Assembly (NCBI GenBank): GCA_937880065.1
Contig: CALFMA010000205.1
Location: forward strand, 1-6,768
Origin: an uncultured Ruminococcus sp.
GTDB taxonomy: Bacteria > Bacillota_A > Clostridia > Oscillospirales > Ruminococcaceae
Length of the DNA: 6,768 nucleotides
Direction: 5' to 3'
The notes under the pieces are model-generated. The model saw only the letters and a list, made by a program, of their open reading frames with translations, made no database searches and was not told the DNA's origin. Position numbers and translations under genes: made by a program. This document shows, in pieces, positions 6,138-6,768 of this stretch. Every line of letters begins with the position of its first letter. Position 1 is the first letter of the stretch.

Positions 6138-6768
6138 ATGGGAATGACAATGACACAGAAAATACTTGCGGCTCACGCTGGACTTGACAGCGTTGAAACA
6201 GGACAGCTTATCCTTGCCAATCTTGACTTAGTTCTCGGCAACGATATTACTTCCCCTGTAGCTATCAAGGAATTCGCAAAGCTGAATAAGGACGGAGTTT
6301 TTGACAAAGATAAGGTCACAATGGTAATGGACCACTTCGCTCCAAATAAGGACATAAAAGCGGCGGAGCAATGTAAAATGTGCCGTGAATTCTGCGGTGC
6401 TAACGATGTAACTCACTTCTACGATGTAGGCGAAATGGGTATTGAACACGCTCTCCTACCCGAAAAAGGTCTTGTTTCCGCTGGTTTCTGTGTTATCGGT
6501 GCTGACTCCCACACCTGTACATATGGTGCTGTAGGTGCATTCTCCACAGGTGTCGGCTCAACTGATATGGCTGCAGGTATGATTTCAGGTATGGCTTGGT
6601 TCAAGGTTCCATCTGCAATCAAGGTTAATGTTACCGGTAAATTCAACAAATGGGTTAGTGGTAAGGATTTGATTCTTCACCTTATCGGCAAAATCGGTGT
6701 TGACGGTGCACTCTATCGTTCACTTGAATTCACAGGTGACGGTATCGCAAATCTTTCAATGGATGACA
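6138..6768 (+). CDS. leuC: 3-isopropylmalate dehydratase large subunit, N-terminal half (3' end outside window)
   Basis: An open frame of 210 complete codons runs off the window; the family is about 420 residues long, so half is visible. With LeuD it isomerises 2-isopropylmalate to 3-isopropylmalate in leucine synthesis. It is an aconitase-fold enzyme with a [4Fe-4S] cluster. Visible landmarks are [36 protein letters not shown] (30-47), [16 protein letters not shown] (64-79), [18 protein letters not shown] (121-138) with the aconitase-type SHT, and STDMAAGM. The length and style fit the compact (archaeal-type) LeuC used by Clostridia. The cluster-binding cysteines would lie in the missing half. 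Homoaconitase or a citramalate-pathway dehydratase share these motifs; the ilv context favours leuC. AGAGGT (6125-6130) lies 7 bases before ATG 6138; further in-frame ATGs at 6144 and 6150 have poorer spacing. Confidence 0.94.
   Translation, partial: MGMTMTQKILAAHAGLDSVETGQLILANLDLVLGNDITSPVAIKEFAKLNKDGVFDKDKVTMVMDHFAPNKDIKAAEQCKMCREFCGANDVTHFYDVGEMGIEHALLPEKGLVSAGFCVIGADSHTCTYGAVGAFSTGVGSTDMAAGMISGMAWFKVPSAIKVNVTGKFNKWVSGKDLILHLIGKIGVDGALYRSLEFTGDGIANLSMDD

Overview
The window is a branched-chain amino acid (valine, leucine, isoleucine) biosynthesis cluster, all on the + strand: the 3' end of ilvB, then ilvN, ilvC, ilvD and the 5' half of leuC. The proteins look like those of anaerobic gut-type Firmicutes (Clostridia, most like Ruminococcus and relatives). 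This placement rests on protein style, strong AGGAG/GAGGTG ribosome binding sites, a cytoplasmic BspA-type leucine-rich-repeat protein and the style of the intergenic repeats. It is inference, not a database match.

Layout: ilvB C-terminus (1-383); ilvN (394-894); a 237-base repeat-filled gap; ilvC (1132-2169); a second repeat-filled gap; an unrecognised 206-residue acidic protein (2305-2925) set 18 bases ahead of ilvD (2944-4605); a third repeat-filled gap; a SUKH/SMI1-KNR4 protein (4737-5249); a four-repeat LRR protein (5313-5993); and leuC (6138 to the window end). No gene-free stretch exceeds 300 bases. I see no convincing intrinsic terminator (stem plus T-run), so the whole set may be one transcript, possibly with an internal promoter before the SUKH gene.

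How the genes work together: IlvB/IlvN make acetolactate or acetohydroxybutyrate, IlvC isomerises and reduces it, IlvD dehydrates it to the 2-oxo acid, and LeuC (with a LeuD expected downstream) isomerises isopropylmalate in the leucine branch. IlvN is the valine-sensing subunit. The three inserted genes have no known part in this pathway. They look like accessory cargo, and the SUKH and LRR genes differ visibly from ilvC in codon use (lysine AAA rather than AAG).

The most unusual content is between the genes. Every gap except the two short ones (ilvB-ilvN and the one before ilvD) carries repeated elements. (1) A palindromic element beginning TTCCGAAATT occurs three times, each just after a stop codon and in the same orientation. 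(2) Hairpins that start TGTAGGG occur three times. (3) Arrays with a seven-base period occur at three loci; one pair of arrays faces itself to form a long in-register hairpin upstream of ilvC that also contains a 37-base perfect direct repeat. I found no CRISPR array, tRNA, rRNA, transposase, or complete new defence system. The repeats and the accessory genes are the best leads.
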